A stretch of 64,000 nucleotides of DNA from Brachionus plicatilis. Taxonomy: Eukaryota; Rotifera; Eurotatoria; Ploima; Brachionidae. A program made the position numbers and the translations under genes. The notes below the pieces were generated by a model. The model did not search any database. It saw nothing but the letters and a program-made list of their open reading frames with translations, and had not been told where the DNA came from. Where the stretch lies: assembly GCA_010279815.1 (NCBI GenBank), contig QEOQ01000389.1:236651-300650 (forward strand), read 5' to 3'. Numbering within the stretch: the stretch's first letter is position 1; each line of letters begins with the position of its first letter. Positions 21,358-32,094 of the stretch are shown here, in pieces.

Positions 21358-23600
21358 ATAAATAAAAACCCAAAATTTGGTCTTTAAAAAAAAATTTAAA
21401 GTCAAAGTTGTTAATTGACTATTTTTTTAATTTCTAAAAAAAACTATTTTCTTACTTGTATAAAAATAAAAAATATAATTTAAAAATTTGTTTTTTTTTA
21501 AACAATAAAAACTAAATATTCTATGTTCGTATAATCTATTTAATTTCGATGCAATAAGATTGCAAAAGAAAATCCCATTTATTTTTATTTTTAAATAAAT
21601 TTGAAAAACCTTACTTTTTCATGCTTTTTCAAAATTGAATGAAAATTTTTATTAAAAGACGAAATAAACCAAATGAATTCGAATTTTTATTTCTTCTTCT
21701 ATTTTTTGTTTTCATCCAAAATTCCTAGTTTTAAAAGCAAAGTAGTCAGATATTTAAATGGACTACTGAGCCAATTACTTGAAATAGCTTTTAATTAAAT
21801 ATTTAATATAACAGAAGAAAAAACTTTTTATTTTATTTAAAAAAGATGATTTAAATTATCAATGAAATAAAAATGATCTACTTGCTTGTTAAACGCTAAA
21901 GGGAGTATTATATCTTAATTTTAGAACGGATCAAAATTGTCAGTCTTGAATTAATTGTATTTTAAAATTATTTCCGTTGAATTTATGAGACAGGGAAAGT
22001 AAAAAGCTAAAAATGGTCCCATTAAGGATTCATAAAGGACACCTTGTATTACCTCTGTTTTAATGCAATACTAGTCTTATTAAGTTAAGTTTTGAGTTTC
22101 AACTTTATGATTTATCAACCAGTTGAGTAAAGATTAAGCTTGAGTCGAAATTAACGCCATGAAACTTTTCTTCTTTATTTCAAAAAAGATTAGTTGACCA
22201 AATTCACGATACAGTTGTCTTTTTAGATCTAATTTTAAACTTATGTAAAAAAAAGTAATCAGATTTTTCATCATTTTGTTCTGTTCTTTTGTACTAAAAT
22301 TCACAAACCAAATAAAATCAAGATCTAAAATAAATTTTGTTCATTCTTTAAAAAAAAAACGAACCTAGAACTAAATTCATATTGGTTTATTAGATAATTT
22401 TCTAACATGAAAATAAACAGTTTTATTTTGAAAATTTTTTTTTCTGTATGTTTGCTTCGAATTATTTTTATTTTTGTTTTGTGATTCACCAACATTAAAA
22501 GCCGAAACTTTATTTAAATTGGATCTTTGTAAACAAATAATCACTACTTGATTAAGTATAATTTTAATAAATTTTTAAGATCAATCCAATGCAATAAAAA
22601 AAAATTTAAATTCAATCCCAAGAGTAGAGCTGTCTTACCAATACTGACTTACATCATTCAACAGTCTGTTTGTAAAGATGCCAGTTAATTGTGGAAATTT
22701 CAAGTGCAAATGCACTTAAAAAAAATTGTTTCTGTATTGAGCTTCAAAACTTAAAAGCATAACTGAATCAATTTATAGATTAGTTTCTTTTAAAAGAATT
22801 TTAATTAAATCACTTTATTTCAAAATTCTTTATCATTCATCGATTTTTCCGCTAAAACTTTAAATAATATTTTTTTTCTCTTAAATAGAAATTTTTTTCA
22901 GAATATAAAAAACAAATCAGCATGAATTAAATAATTAGACAAAGAAAATTTTTTAACAAAAAGATATTTAATGTGCAATTTCATTATATTCCAATATTAC
23001 AAAAAAATGTTACCTTTTGTCTGAAATTTAAGAAAAGCTTTTAAAAATTTTAAAACTAAAAAATTATAAAAACTTCCCTTTTCTCTTTCTATCACCAAAA
23101 AATACATTTGAATAAAAATTCTTTCCGCATTTCAAAATATCTCTTATTAATTTAGTATTAGTCCCATTTTTAAATAAAATATCTTATTTATTTAAAAGCC
23201 TCAAATAATTTTAAAAATATTTGCTTTAATTAATTTGTTTTTAGAGGTTGGTTTCGACCAAGCTTTCCTTCCCTTGCTTTTCTGTTGCATTTTTTTTGGT
23301 ATTTATTTATTATCTTATTAAAACTATACATTTTAGAATTTTTTGAGACTTTAAATAAAAAATTTTACCCAGTATTTTTGATTCTTTAAAATTTTTACAC
23401 ACAATAATTTGAACTTTAGATTTTAGTTAACAGGAAAGAAACATTTGAGTTTACTGAAAAAAATAATTTATGTCGATGAATAAACTTTAAACAAAAATGG
23501 TTATTATAAATTTTTTTTTGGTGAAAAAAAATCAAACTATTATAAAAAATAAATTATCCACACAAAAATTCTTGAATTATTTTGGTCAAATTTCAAAATA
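21358..23600. other. No gene seen
   Basis: AT-rich throughout; no open frame or repeat boundary that I can defend. A few GC-richer words near 22020-22060 and 23250-23290 are isolated. Confidence 0.5.
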
Positions 23601-23990
23601 TTAATTTGATCAAAATACTTAATTCAAATGTTTAAAATAGTCAACGGCCATGAGAAAATCAACTTGGTGAATGGAGTGAACTTTGCAAAAAGTTTGGAAA
23701 TGAATCCTAGAAGAGAGCATAACATGAAGCTTATTAGAGAAATTAGTAAACGCGGCTCATATAGGTTTACTTTTTTAACGAACATAATTGTGTCAAAGTG
23801 GAATAATTTGCCACAAAATCTGGTGAATGCTGAAACAGTCAATAGCTTCAAATCGGGTATTGATAAAGAAGTGTTTGGTATGGTGAAGAGAAAGCGAAGA
23901 AAGAGTGCCACAGCTCAACTTGAGCTAAACGCCGTTTGGTGTTAGTGTAGATTTATTCTATACTGCAGTTCTTATTACTACTACTACTAA
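23601..23990 (+). pseudogene. LINE ORF2 C-terminus with 3' end and (ACT)n tail
   Basis: A plus-strand frame ending in TAG at 23943 encodes MFKIVNGHEKINLVNGVNFA, then RREHNMKLIREISKRGSYRF, TFLTNIIVSKWNNLPQNLVN and AETVNSFKSGIDKEVF. This is the classic LINE ORF2 terminus of CR1/L2 type (TRGH/RREH...R.yFFtnRiv..WNnLP..vV.A.tvn.FK..lD). A short 3' untranslated piece ends near 23988 in TACTACTACTACTA. The upstream RT core is missing, so the copy is 5' truncated. The frame itself is open, suggesting moderate age. Confidence 0.75.
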
Positions 23991-24479
23991 AATAATTACT
24001 TTTATAATAAAAAGATTGCTTGATTATAGCAATTTTTAATTGTTAATTATAATGACATTGTAATTTTTAATGACAAGAAACAGAAAAAATAAGAAAACCA
24101 ATTAGCTTTTTATCTAGAAGTTCAAAATTGGTTCAGTAAATAATATTGACTAATTCCTGCCTTTTCAAGGCATTCTGAAATTGCAAAAATTTCAAAAAAA
24201 TTTCAATATAATCTCATATAGTTAAAGAAATCGAAAGATAATCTAATTTTAAAAATTAAAGTTTATTTTTCAAAATATTACAGTTTAATTAAATCAGACT
24301 GTCTTGAAAATTACAATTTCCTTTAATTAAATAAAGATGTACATAATATAAACATGTTGGGCTAACCATGCATCAATTCTGGCATTTGGTGAATTTAATT
24401 AACTTCAAAAAATTTTACTTTGCCTAATTAATTAATTCATGCTGATTTTAATTTTGTGTTCTTATATTTTAAAAGGAGA

Positions 24480-24995
24480 ATTTTTTTCCAGGAGATACCA
24501 ATATTTTCAAGAAGAGGTAGCAATTACGAGAACTTTTTCAAGTAAATTAACAGGTTTATCATCTTTTTATCTTTATCTCTATCTATATTTAAATTTGTAA
24601 CTATATTTTCTGTAAATTATTTTCTATTTATCTTTTTCTTTACCTGTAATGTTCTTTATAATCATATGTAATATCTGTAATGTCTCTATTAATTCTTTTT
24701 TCTTAATCAATTGTACCTATATATGTAATTACTAATCTCTTCTTAGTTTTTTAAACCATTGTACCATTATTTAATTTATTTTTTATTTATTTCTTATCAA
24801 TGACAAATTTTTTGAATTACTATAAATCTACTTAACAAATCAATCTGTATAATCTCTCGAATTCGTCTTGTACCTCAGTTTCGTCTCTGTAACTTTCATT
24901 GTAGTTCCTTAATTTATCTCTCGATTTTTGCGCGATTAGCTACCATAGATGGCTTCCGAGTAAGCCATCTCCACAAGCTCGCTTGCTGTAGCTTT

Positions 24996-25031
<36 letters not shown>
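24480..25031 (+). mobile_element. Retroposon 3' untranslated region with (ATT)n tail
   Basis: A T-rich stretch with TGTAAT words (24590-24730) leads into a GC-richer terminus, TAGATGGCTTCCGAGTAAGC CATCTCCACAAGCTCGCTTG, and an ATT microsatellite (about 24998-25031). The form is a LINE 3' end. No coding sequence is recognisable upstream except the separate fragment ending at 23990. Confidence 0.5.
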
Positions 25032-25820
25032 GTTGAAAAATTTAATTAAAATTAATTTTTGTAAAGTAAATTTTTTTTAAATTTTTCAAACTGGATGGTT
25101 CAAACGATTTAAAAAAAATCTTGAATTAGAGCCAATTTAGATTCATTTTACTTTTTTAAGTTATTTTTTATAAAATTTATGTTTTCTTTCTTCATTATAT
25201 AAGCTAAATTTTTAAAATTATTTTTGTGTTTTTTTCTCTTTTCTAAATGTTTTTCCTCTTATCTATGTTTTTTCCTACTTCACTCGAGATCTATTAAGCA
25301 ACAAACTATCTTTAGAAAATGTTAAAAATTTCGAACGTTTTAGCAATAAAATTATTTTCATAAAGGACGCTAATAAGAAGATTTTTGTTATCAACCCTAG
25401 AATGTAATTTTCTTCACTTATATAAGACTGATTTAATTCAATCATTTTTTATCTTTGAGTTCAGTCATCTTTAAAATGATATATAATAAAGAAGGATTTT
25501 TAATTGTCAAATCTGCATGAAAGATTAAACCAAAATGTAGTATAACGTAATTTGGATTTTATTCAAAAAATGAATTTTATTTTTCATGACTTTTAATTAA
25601 AAAATTTCAAATATCTTTGGTTATCAGGAAGTAAATTAATTTTCTGCTGTTTTTCTGCTTTTATGAGGCTCTATAAATTTATTTAGCTTCAAGGAGACAA
25701 AATGTTTAATGTATCAAGAACGACATCTCCGATTATTTTAGTAAACTTTTTTACAGGAAAATTTTATTTTTTAATCATTTTTTAAGTTAATTAAATTGCC
25801 AAAAAAAATTGGGTCTAGTC
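25032..25820. other. No gene seen
   Basis: AT-rich; nothing supported. Confidence 0.5.
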
Positions 25821-25824
25821 GGTT

Positions 25825-25880
25825 AGGTGAACTATTTTAAAATTAGGTGAATTATTTTAAAAAAAGGTGAACTAAATAGA
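25825..25880. repeat. Three-unit 20-bp array
   Basis: AGGTGAACTATTTTAAAATT, AGGTGAATTATTTTAAAAAA and AGGTGAACTAAAT start at 25825, 25845 and 25865, an exact 20-base spacing. Size and A/T-rich second half resemble the larger arrays at transposon ends in this window, so it may be a solo array end. No partner array was seen nearby. Confidence 0.5.
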
Positions 25881-26589
25881 ATTAAAATTTTTCCTAAGTC
25901 GATAAAACATTGTCATTACCAAATCTTCACTTATTTTCTCATTAATATTTAGTTCAATGGTGCTCATGGTTTTTGAAACCGTGAACTGAGGCGCCCAGAA
26001 TTTTATTAATGCATGTAAAGTTTTAAGTTAAAAACAGTTTTTGTCTTGGTGCAAGAACTGCAATTCCTCATATTGATCTTTTTTTTCAATTTGTGCTTCA
26101 TTTTTTAAGGATTAATTGAATCGGCTGGTTTATTTTTTTACATTTGTTATTAACGCAGTTTTTTGATTGATAAACTTGTTCAAATACTTTGACTTTGAGG
26201 AATAACTGGCATTGTGAATTTGGGAGCAAAGAATTAAAACAAAAAATTTAAAAGGAAATAACTTTTTTTACTGAGTCTAAAAATTGTTTTGCAAAATGTA
26301 TCAGCTGATACAAACTTTACACCACTCAAATTAAGTCTCTGCAAAAACTCTGAAAAAATTGCAGAGCACTAATTTTATTAGAAAATCATTAAAATATAAT
26401 GCCGAGTTATTGCAGAGAGTTAATTTTGGTAAATTAAAAAAAAAAAAACTTTATTTAGCGTGAATTAATTTAAAATAAAATAACTTATTTAAAAAATAAT
26501 TTTTTTTTTAAATTTTAGAATAAAAATGTAGTATTTAAATTATTTAATTTTTTATTCATTTATATGATGCAACAATTAAAGTACCTAAT

Positions 26590-26690
26590 TAAATTACATC
26601 GTTCGATTGTGTTGCACCACAAACTACGCCAGACACTCTCTTGGTCCATGAACCAAAGTACATCTCGCCCATGCTTAAACATTTTTAATT
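26590..26690 (-). mobile_element. Diverged copy of the 36538-36697 element
   Basis: ATCGTTCGATTGTGTTGCAC near 26598 and ATGAACCAAAGTACATCTCG near 26648 are, in reverse complement, the right half of the TA-flanked element at 36538-36697 (GAGATGTACTTTGGTTAATG ... GCATGATCGAACGAGG). The other terminus is lost or unrecognisable. The gap to the LINE at 28053 is AT-rich and empty. Confidence 0.5.
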
Positions 26691-28052
26691 AAGATCGTAT
26701 GGTCTAATAGCTTAATCACGGGTTTAGGTCCGCACCAAACTCTGAAATTCTTTATTAAAAACTTGATTTTGACATAAAAAATAAAATAAATTTTTTTTTA
26801 TGGATTTGGTTCAGAATTAAGAATTAAGAAAAAAAATTAAAACAAAAATTAGTCGGTCTAAAAAACAAAAACTGTCTAATTAGTCATTTTATTAATTCTA
26901 AAACTCGATAAAATCGAATTTTTAGCTAAATTTTTTTTTTACTTTTTTATTTGAATTTTACAAAAAAAATTTTGCACCAAAACTCAAATTTTAGTCAATA
27001 AAAAAATTAAATTAATAAAAAATCAATTTTTCTAATATTTTTTTAATTGTTAGTGCTGCATCAAATGCATGATTAAAAAATTTTTTTTTTTTATTTTTTA
27101 TCTTAAAATCAAGTCTTAAATTAAGAATTTCAGAAATCACGCATCAAAAAAAGATTTCAAAAAGTTTTTCTTTTATCTTTCAATAAAAGTCAACTTCAAT
27201 TATTTCAGTCCGATTATATAATAACTATCACATATATTTTTATATATGTAGAACTAGCATGTAGAACTTTAAAATATTCGTGCCTAACTCTTTATTTTTT
27301 CGAATCTTAGTTTTAATTTAGATTTTTTATTAAAATTGAACTTGAACTCTTTTTGATCTGCCAACATTTTTGTTAGATTTGACTTGAAATAACGTAATTT
27401 TACGTTACTTTACATCATTTTACGTATACTAAAATTTTATTGCATCCTGCATTTAATGTAATTTTATGTAATCTTATATTTTTAATGCAAAATTACCCGT
27501 TCTGTGGTTAAAAGTAAAACACTGTATGACTGAAAGACTCAATTTTAGCATCACATTTGCAAGGCTTTGTTTTAAATCAATTGAAGTATTGCTTTTAATT
27601 TATAATATTAGTATTAAAATGAATATTAAATAAATTACGCTAAAATTATAACTATGTAATTAAATAAATGTAATTAAATTTAATAATAATAAATATAAAA
27701 ATTGAACAAAACAAATAATAAACAAAAGACTCATTCCGAATTTTTACATTTTGCTTCTCAATCTTATTTTCTTGAAAAAACATTTTCTTTTGAAAAGAGT
27801 TTTCCCTCATTATTTTATTTTTGCGCAAAATTAATTTAAGAACTTGATTAAAAATTTTTTTTAATTTACAAAAATCTACTTCATTTGATAATGTACAAAA
27901 AAAACAAAAACAATCGATTTAGAAGTAAGGTCATTAGAGACCTTCTTATATAAATGATAATAAAAATTCAAAACGTTCAAAACGATATTGATTCTTTAGT
28001 TTCTTGTACGAAAGAGTGGTAAATGATGTTTAATTAGGAAAATAGTAAATGT
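26691..28052. other. No gene seen
   Basis: AT-rich. Words such as TTTTACGTTACTTTACATCA (about 27400-27425) echo the ACGTAAATTTACGT elements at 30915 and 59618. No reading frame. Confidence 0.45.
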
Positions 28053-28320
28053 ATGGAAATATCTAAGCACGAATTTAATTTACTTCACCTGTTCAATTTT
28101 CCATGTCAATTTACACTAACAAGATTCATTATATTCCAGAAACTGAAACTGAAAGAGACTATGGGATCATCTTATCAGATAATCTTAAATGGAATAACCA
28201 TGTCAGTCAAGTTGTGTCTAAAGCGTATACAATACTTGCTTTGCTTAAATGAACATTACCTTACTACATTCAAAACACTGTATTCAACATATATGTGACC
28301 TCATCTTGAATATACCGTAA
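28053..28320 (+). pseudogene. LINE reverse transcriptase fragment
   Basis: A frame from about 28130 reads IPETETERDYGIILSDNLKW, then NNHVSQVVSKAYTILALLK and a stop. It shifts so that KTLYSTYM, a stop and PHLEYTV follow (to about 28316). This matches the ...E.DLGV.is..LKW..h....vsKA...l......f.....kTLY..yVRPhLEY region after the catalytic core of LINE RTs of CR1/L2 type. It is short, with at least one frameshift and two stops: an inactive relic. Confidence 0.7.
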
Positions 28321-28713
28321 ACCAAAGAGAAAAAAATTTTGATGGCAAAAGTAAAGCTTAGGGCGGCAGTGTGACAATATTTTCATAATATTTTTGAAAT
28401 TCTTGAATTTTGGTCCAAGTTTTCTTGCTTTGTAACTTTCATGCCTTTTTCTATTTTTGAACTAACGTTCCTTTTTTTTATTTTTAAAATTTCATTTTTA
28501 GGTTATTCATTTAAAAAAAAAAACACAAAAAAATTTCATTTTTATTTTTTATCTCTTTTTTATTTTTTTTACTCTTCTCCTTAAAGGAAGTTAATTCAAT
28601 TCAATAAATAAATAATATAGAAAGCCAAAATATAGGAAAAAAAAATTATTGAATAATATAGAAAAAAAAATATAGAAAGAAAAAACATCGGATTCAAAAG
28701 TATAGAAAATTAT

Positions 28714-28977
28714 GGGGTTGTGAAGTTCGTTTAAACTCAGAAAAACTTGAAAAACTTTTTTGCTAAAAGAGATAATTTAGTTCTATACTCTGCAATTTTA
28801 TGCATATTGCACGTCATTAAAAAGTATTCAAATCAATTGTGCACTTATTTTACAGAGTTTTTCCTTTTCGGATTAAGCAAAGATGCTTAAACATTCAGCA
28901 TTTTACAGAACTAAATTAGGTCTAATAGTAAAAAAGTTATTTAAATTTTTCTGAATTGAAATGAAATTTACAGCCCA
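28714..28977. mobile_element. Second copy of the GGGGTTGTGAAG foldback
   Basis: The left end GGGGTTGTGAAGTTCG and right end GAAATTTACAGCCCA match the termini at 11195-11549, and the interior shares TTTTTTGCTAAAAGAGATAA and the CTCTGCAATTTT module. The flanks GAAAATTAT (28705-28713) and GAAAATTTT (28978-28986) agree at 8 of 9 bases, supporting a 9-bp target duplication for the family. Confidence 0.7.
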
Positions 28978-29368
28978 GAAAATTTTACAAAGAATAAATG
29001 GTCAAATCAATTTTTTCCATTTTTTTCACCAATTAGTAAATTATTACCAATACCTTCTAAAAAAGCTTCAATATTCTAACTTTTATAGTCTAGCACTAAT
29101 CGGAATTTCTTAAATTAGTCTCATGTTTGTCTTTTTTTGGTTTAAACTGTTCAGCGTCTATGATTTAATTAAGAGTTTTAACCAAAGTCTCTATTTTTTT
29201 ATGTTTTTTTTTCTATATTTTGTCCGCCTCCCCTTAGGGCTACCAAATTAGTACCAATATTGAGAAGTCTCGATTATGAAACAGGATTGAGAATGTCTAG
29301 CTAAACAAAATTAGAGAATAGAAGACAAAGAGGGGATTCACCCATTCAAATCAGCCCTTTAGATACAT

Positions 29369-30899
29369 GGCATCAAATACATTCTGCACTATAAATAATC
29401 ACAAGTTGCACTATAATATTTAAATTGAACTATAATATTTACATGCACTATATTAATAAAGGCTGCACTATAAATAACATTCTTACACTATAATATTCTT
29501 TAATAAGCAATAATATAATTTTTATTTCGCACTAAAATAATCTTTACTAAGCACTAAATTAATGTTTAAAAAGCACTAAAATAATTTTGGACCTGAACTA
29601 TTTTAATTCATTTTTAGATAAATATATACAACAAGCACTATTTTTTTCGAAAACTTTATTTTTTTTAAACATAAGAAAATACAAATTATAATTACAAGTA
29701 TGTGATTTAATTTTGGAGAGAAAAAAAATATAGTAATACATACATAAGAATAATAATAATAATAATTATCAAAAATCTTTATTTTGATCAGAGTCTGAAA
29801 CAGAGGAATTGACTGTGAAGTTTTCTTTCAAGAAGGATGATCACAATAGATATTTCCCTTATATCACAATTAGTTGAATTTTATTTTACTAAAAGAGATG
29901 TTAAACAGTCTTTTAATTTTTAAATTTATTTCTAATTTTAAAATAACTAAATAAAACAATAGATTTGTTCAGAATTTTGTCTAGTTATGTTTAAAATAAA
30001 AAAAATTGGTTGACTAAGTAATCCCTGGGACTACATACAATTAAACTCATTAAAATTATTCTTTTTGGCTTTTTTTCAATAATAAAAATTGGCACACCCT
30101 TTTTTTCAAACAAAACTATATTCCAGGGTGTAGAAAATTTTATGCTCGTTCAGAATATATATAATTTCAAAAAAGATTTTTATTTTATCTTTGAGTAATT
30201 GAGTCTGAAAGATCTACAACTTTTTAAAGGGTTAGTTCTTTTTAGATATAAAAATTTTTTTTTTGTCCCCCAAAAAAAAACGAAATCTAGGGTTTCAAAG
30301 GACTTAGTTTACGAATTTTAAGTCAAAAATTAGAAATTAAGATAGCGCTTAAGTTTTGAATTTCTGGAACCTTGACATGCCATGATGATCTATCATTGAG
30401 TAACTAGCTCTTAATTGTTTTAATTTCTAAATAAGTAGCCGCAAGGAATTTATAAAAGGGACGGAAAATAAAATAAAATAAGCTTTTTTGAAAATAAAAA
30501 TAAATACAAAGTCTAAATTAATGTTAAAAATTATTTTAGTTCAAATCAAAAATTATTTTAGTTCATGTCAAAATTATTTTAGTTCATGTCAAAATTATTT
30601 TAATTCATGCTATAAATTATTTTAGTGTAACTCAAAAATTATTTTAGTTCAAATTAGAAATTATTTTAATGCAACTCAGAAATTATTTTAGTAAAAATCA
30701 AAAATTATTTAAGTGCCAGGAGATTTATATAGTAAAGTTTTGAAATATAAAAGTTCTGATTTGAATTATTTAGGTAAAATACCGAATAATTCAGTGCACA
30801 TAAAATAATGTAGTACTTTTTGGAAATAATATAGTGCAGTTTGGTATTAAAAAAAGTGCAACTTCTGATTAATTTATAGTGCAACTTTAAATACAAGCC
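29369..30899. mobile_element. 1.53-kb element with inward-facing 13-bp motif arrays and 9-bp TSD
   Basis: TAGATACAT occurs exactly at 29360-29368 and 30900-30908, a 9-bp target duplication. The left end begins GGCATCAAATA and the right end, read inward, GGCTTGTATTT. From 29386 to about 29645 a GCACTATAAATAAT / GCACTAAAATAAT core recurs about 12 times, every 17-24 bases, separated by variable 5-9-base spacers. From about 30528 to 30895 the reverse-complement core (ATTATTTTAGTGC) recurs about 17 times. The 880-base centre has no recognisable protein. A 9-bp duplication with multiplied subterminal motifs suggests a non-autonomous Mutator-like element, by inference. Confidence 0.8.
30528..30712. 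repeat. Dense 21-22-bp array within the 29369-30899 element
   Basis: AATTATTTTAGTTCATGTCA-type units follow one another from 30528: eight close copies with a constant AATTATTTTAGT half and a variable half (TCAAATCAAA, TCATGTCAA, GTAACTCAAA, TGCAACTCAGA and so on). This is the tightest part of the right-hand array. Confidence 0.75.
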
Positions 30900-30914
30900 T
30901 AGATACATTACTGA

Positions 30915-31150
30915 TTTGACTCTTGGATTTTACGTAAATTTACGTAAAATAAGTTAAATTTATGAAAACTTACGTAAATTTACGTTCGTGAAATTTTTAG
31001 ATATTTAACTTAAATTTACTTTGACCAAAAAATGGCCGAATTTTTGTAAATTTTGATAAATTTTCACTCAAAAAAAAATTTCAGAGTTTCTATGGCTTTT
31101 GTTGACAAAAAGAAAATTTACGTAAATTTACGTAAAATCCACGTGTCAAA
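30915..31150. mobile_element. Inverted-repeat element with ACGTAAATTTACGTAAA ends
   Basis: The left end TTTGACTCTTGGATTTTACG runs into TAAATTTACGTAAA; the right end TTTACGTAAATTTACGTAAA runs into ATCCACGTGTCAAA. The two are inverted repeats of about 34 bases. It begins 6 bases after the 9-bp duplication of the preceding element. A related, more decayed element is at 59618-59796. Its class is unknown. Confidence 0.55.
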
Positions 31151-31195
31151 ACAGTACTGTAAATGCAAATAGACCTGCTTCGGTACTGTTAAATT

Positions 31196-31240
31196 TTGTA
31201 AAAAGTCTGCAATTTTATGCAAAATGCACCCCATTAAAAA
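31196..31240. repeat. Copy of the CTCTGCAATTTT-type module
   Basis: AGTCTGCAATTTTATGCAAA followed by ATGCACCCCATTAAAAAAAA parallels the module at 289-350 and inside 11195-11549. No element boundaries are visible around it. Confidence 0.4.
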
Positions 31241-31659
31241 AAAATTTGATTAAAATTTGCAATTAGTGCTGTAAATAAATATTATTTGAATTTAATTTTG
31301 AATATTTAAATTTATTTTTAAATTTGAGTTTAAATTTAAACAAATTTCAAATTTGAGTTTAACTTTAAGACCAGAAAATAATTGAATTTACATGAAAATT
31401 TGAATCATAATTCAATTCAATTTTGAATTTTAAAAAGAAAATAATAAAACTTTTAATCGAATATCAAAACGAAAATTTGAATTTTTTTGATAGTTTTTAA
31501 AAATATGTGTATTAATTGTAAAACGTAATTAAACAAATAAATTCAAAAAATAAAGTATTTTTCAACTTTTTTCTTTATAACAATTAGGTCAATATCTTTC
31601 TAAAATAATATATAATATTGATTTTATATTTTATTAAAAACTAATTAATATTTTTAAAA

Positions 31660-31815
31660 ATGAGTCAAACTCAAGATTATTTACAGACATCTTTTAATAC
31701 TCGACTCGATAAACAAAAAGAAATACAAAAAAAGGTCTTTATGCTTGGCCAATTGAATAAAGAGAATGTTTTGGATTTTGAATTCAAATTTTATTTTAAA
31801 TTTAAATCGAATTAA
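31660..31815 (+). CDS. Short unrecognised reading frame, possible exon
   Basis: ATG at 31660 in an AAAAATG context opens a 51-codon frame ending TAA at 31813-31815. It begins MSQTQDYLQTSFNTRLDKQK and continues EIQKKVFMLGQLNKENV; composition turns low-complexity (FEFKFYFKFK) near the end. The first 37 residues look protein-like compared with surrounding A/T filler, so this could be a first exon or an isolated relic. I do not recognise a family and see no continuing exon that I trust. It may equally be chance. Confidence 0.25.
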   Translation: MSQTQDYLQTSFNTRLDKQKEIQKKVFMLGQLNKENVLDFEFKFYFKFKSN

Positions 31816-32094
31816 ATCGAGGTAAATCTATTCTGTAACCAAATCAATAAAATTTTATTGATTAATTGAATTAAAAATTTTTTGTTTCCAGGACTATTGA
31901 ATCTTGTTTAATCACAGAATTCATTTTTGTCACAATTTAATCTTGTAGTTGTAATGATTTTGATTAAAAATATGTCAAAATATGGAATTTTTAATTTTGT
32001 TTAAAAAAATTTAAAAGTGTTTGCCAATTTTATTTAAAAAAAATTGATACATAGTTTTCTAAAAAGCTAATAGAGACTTTAAGAAAACAAACAT

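Noticed and set aside
23624..23911. 95-residue minus-strand frame opposite the LINE C-terminus
   Set aside because: Antisense shadow of a recognisable LINE ORF2 end.
29386..30712. CRISPR-like repeat/spacer array
   Set aside because: The constant part is only about 13 bases and drifts, spacers are 5-9 bases, the array is inverted at the other end, and the whole lies between 9-bp target duplications in eukaryotic DNA.
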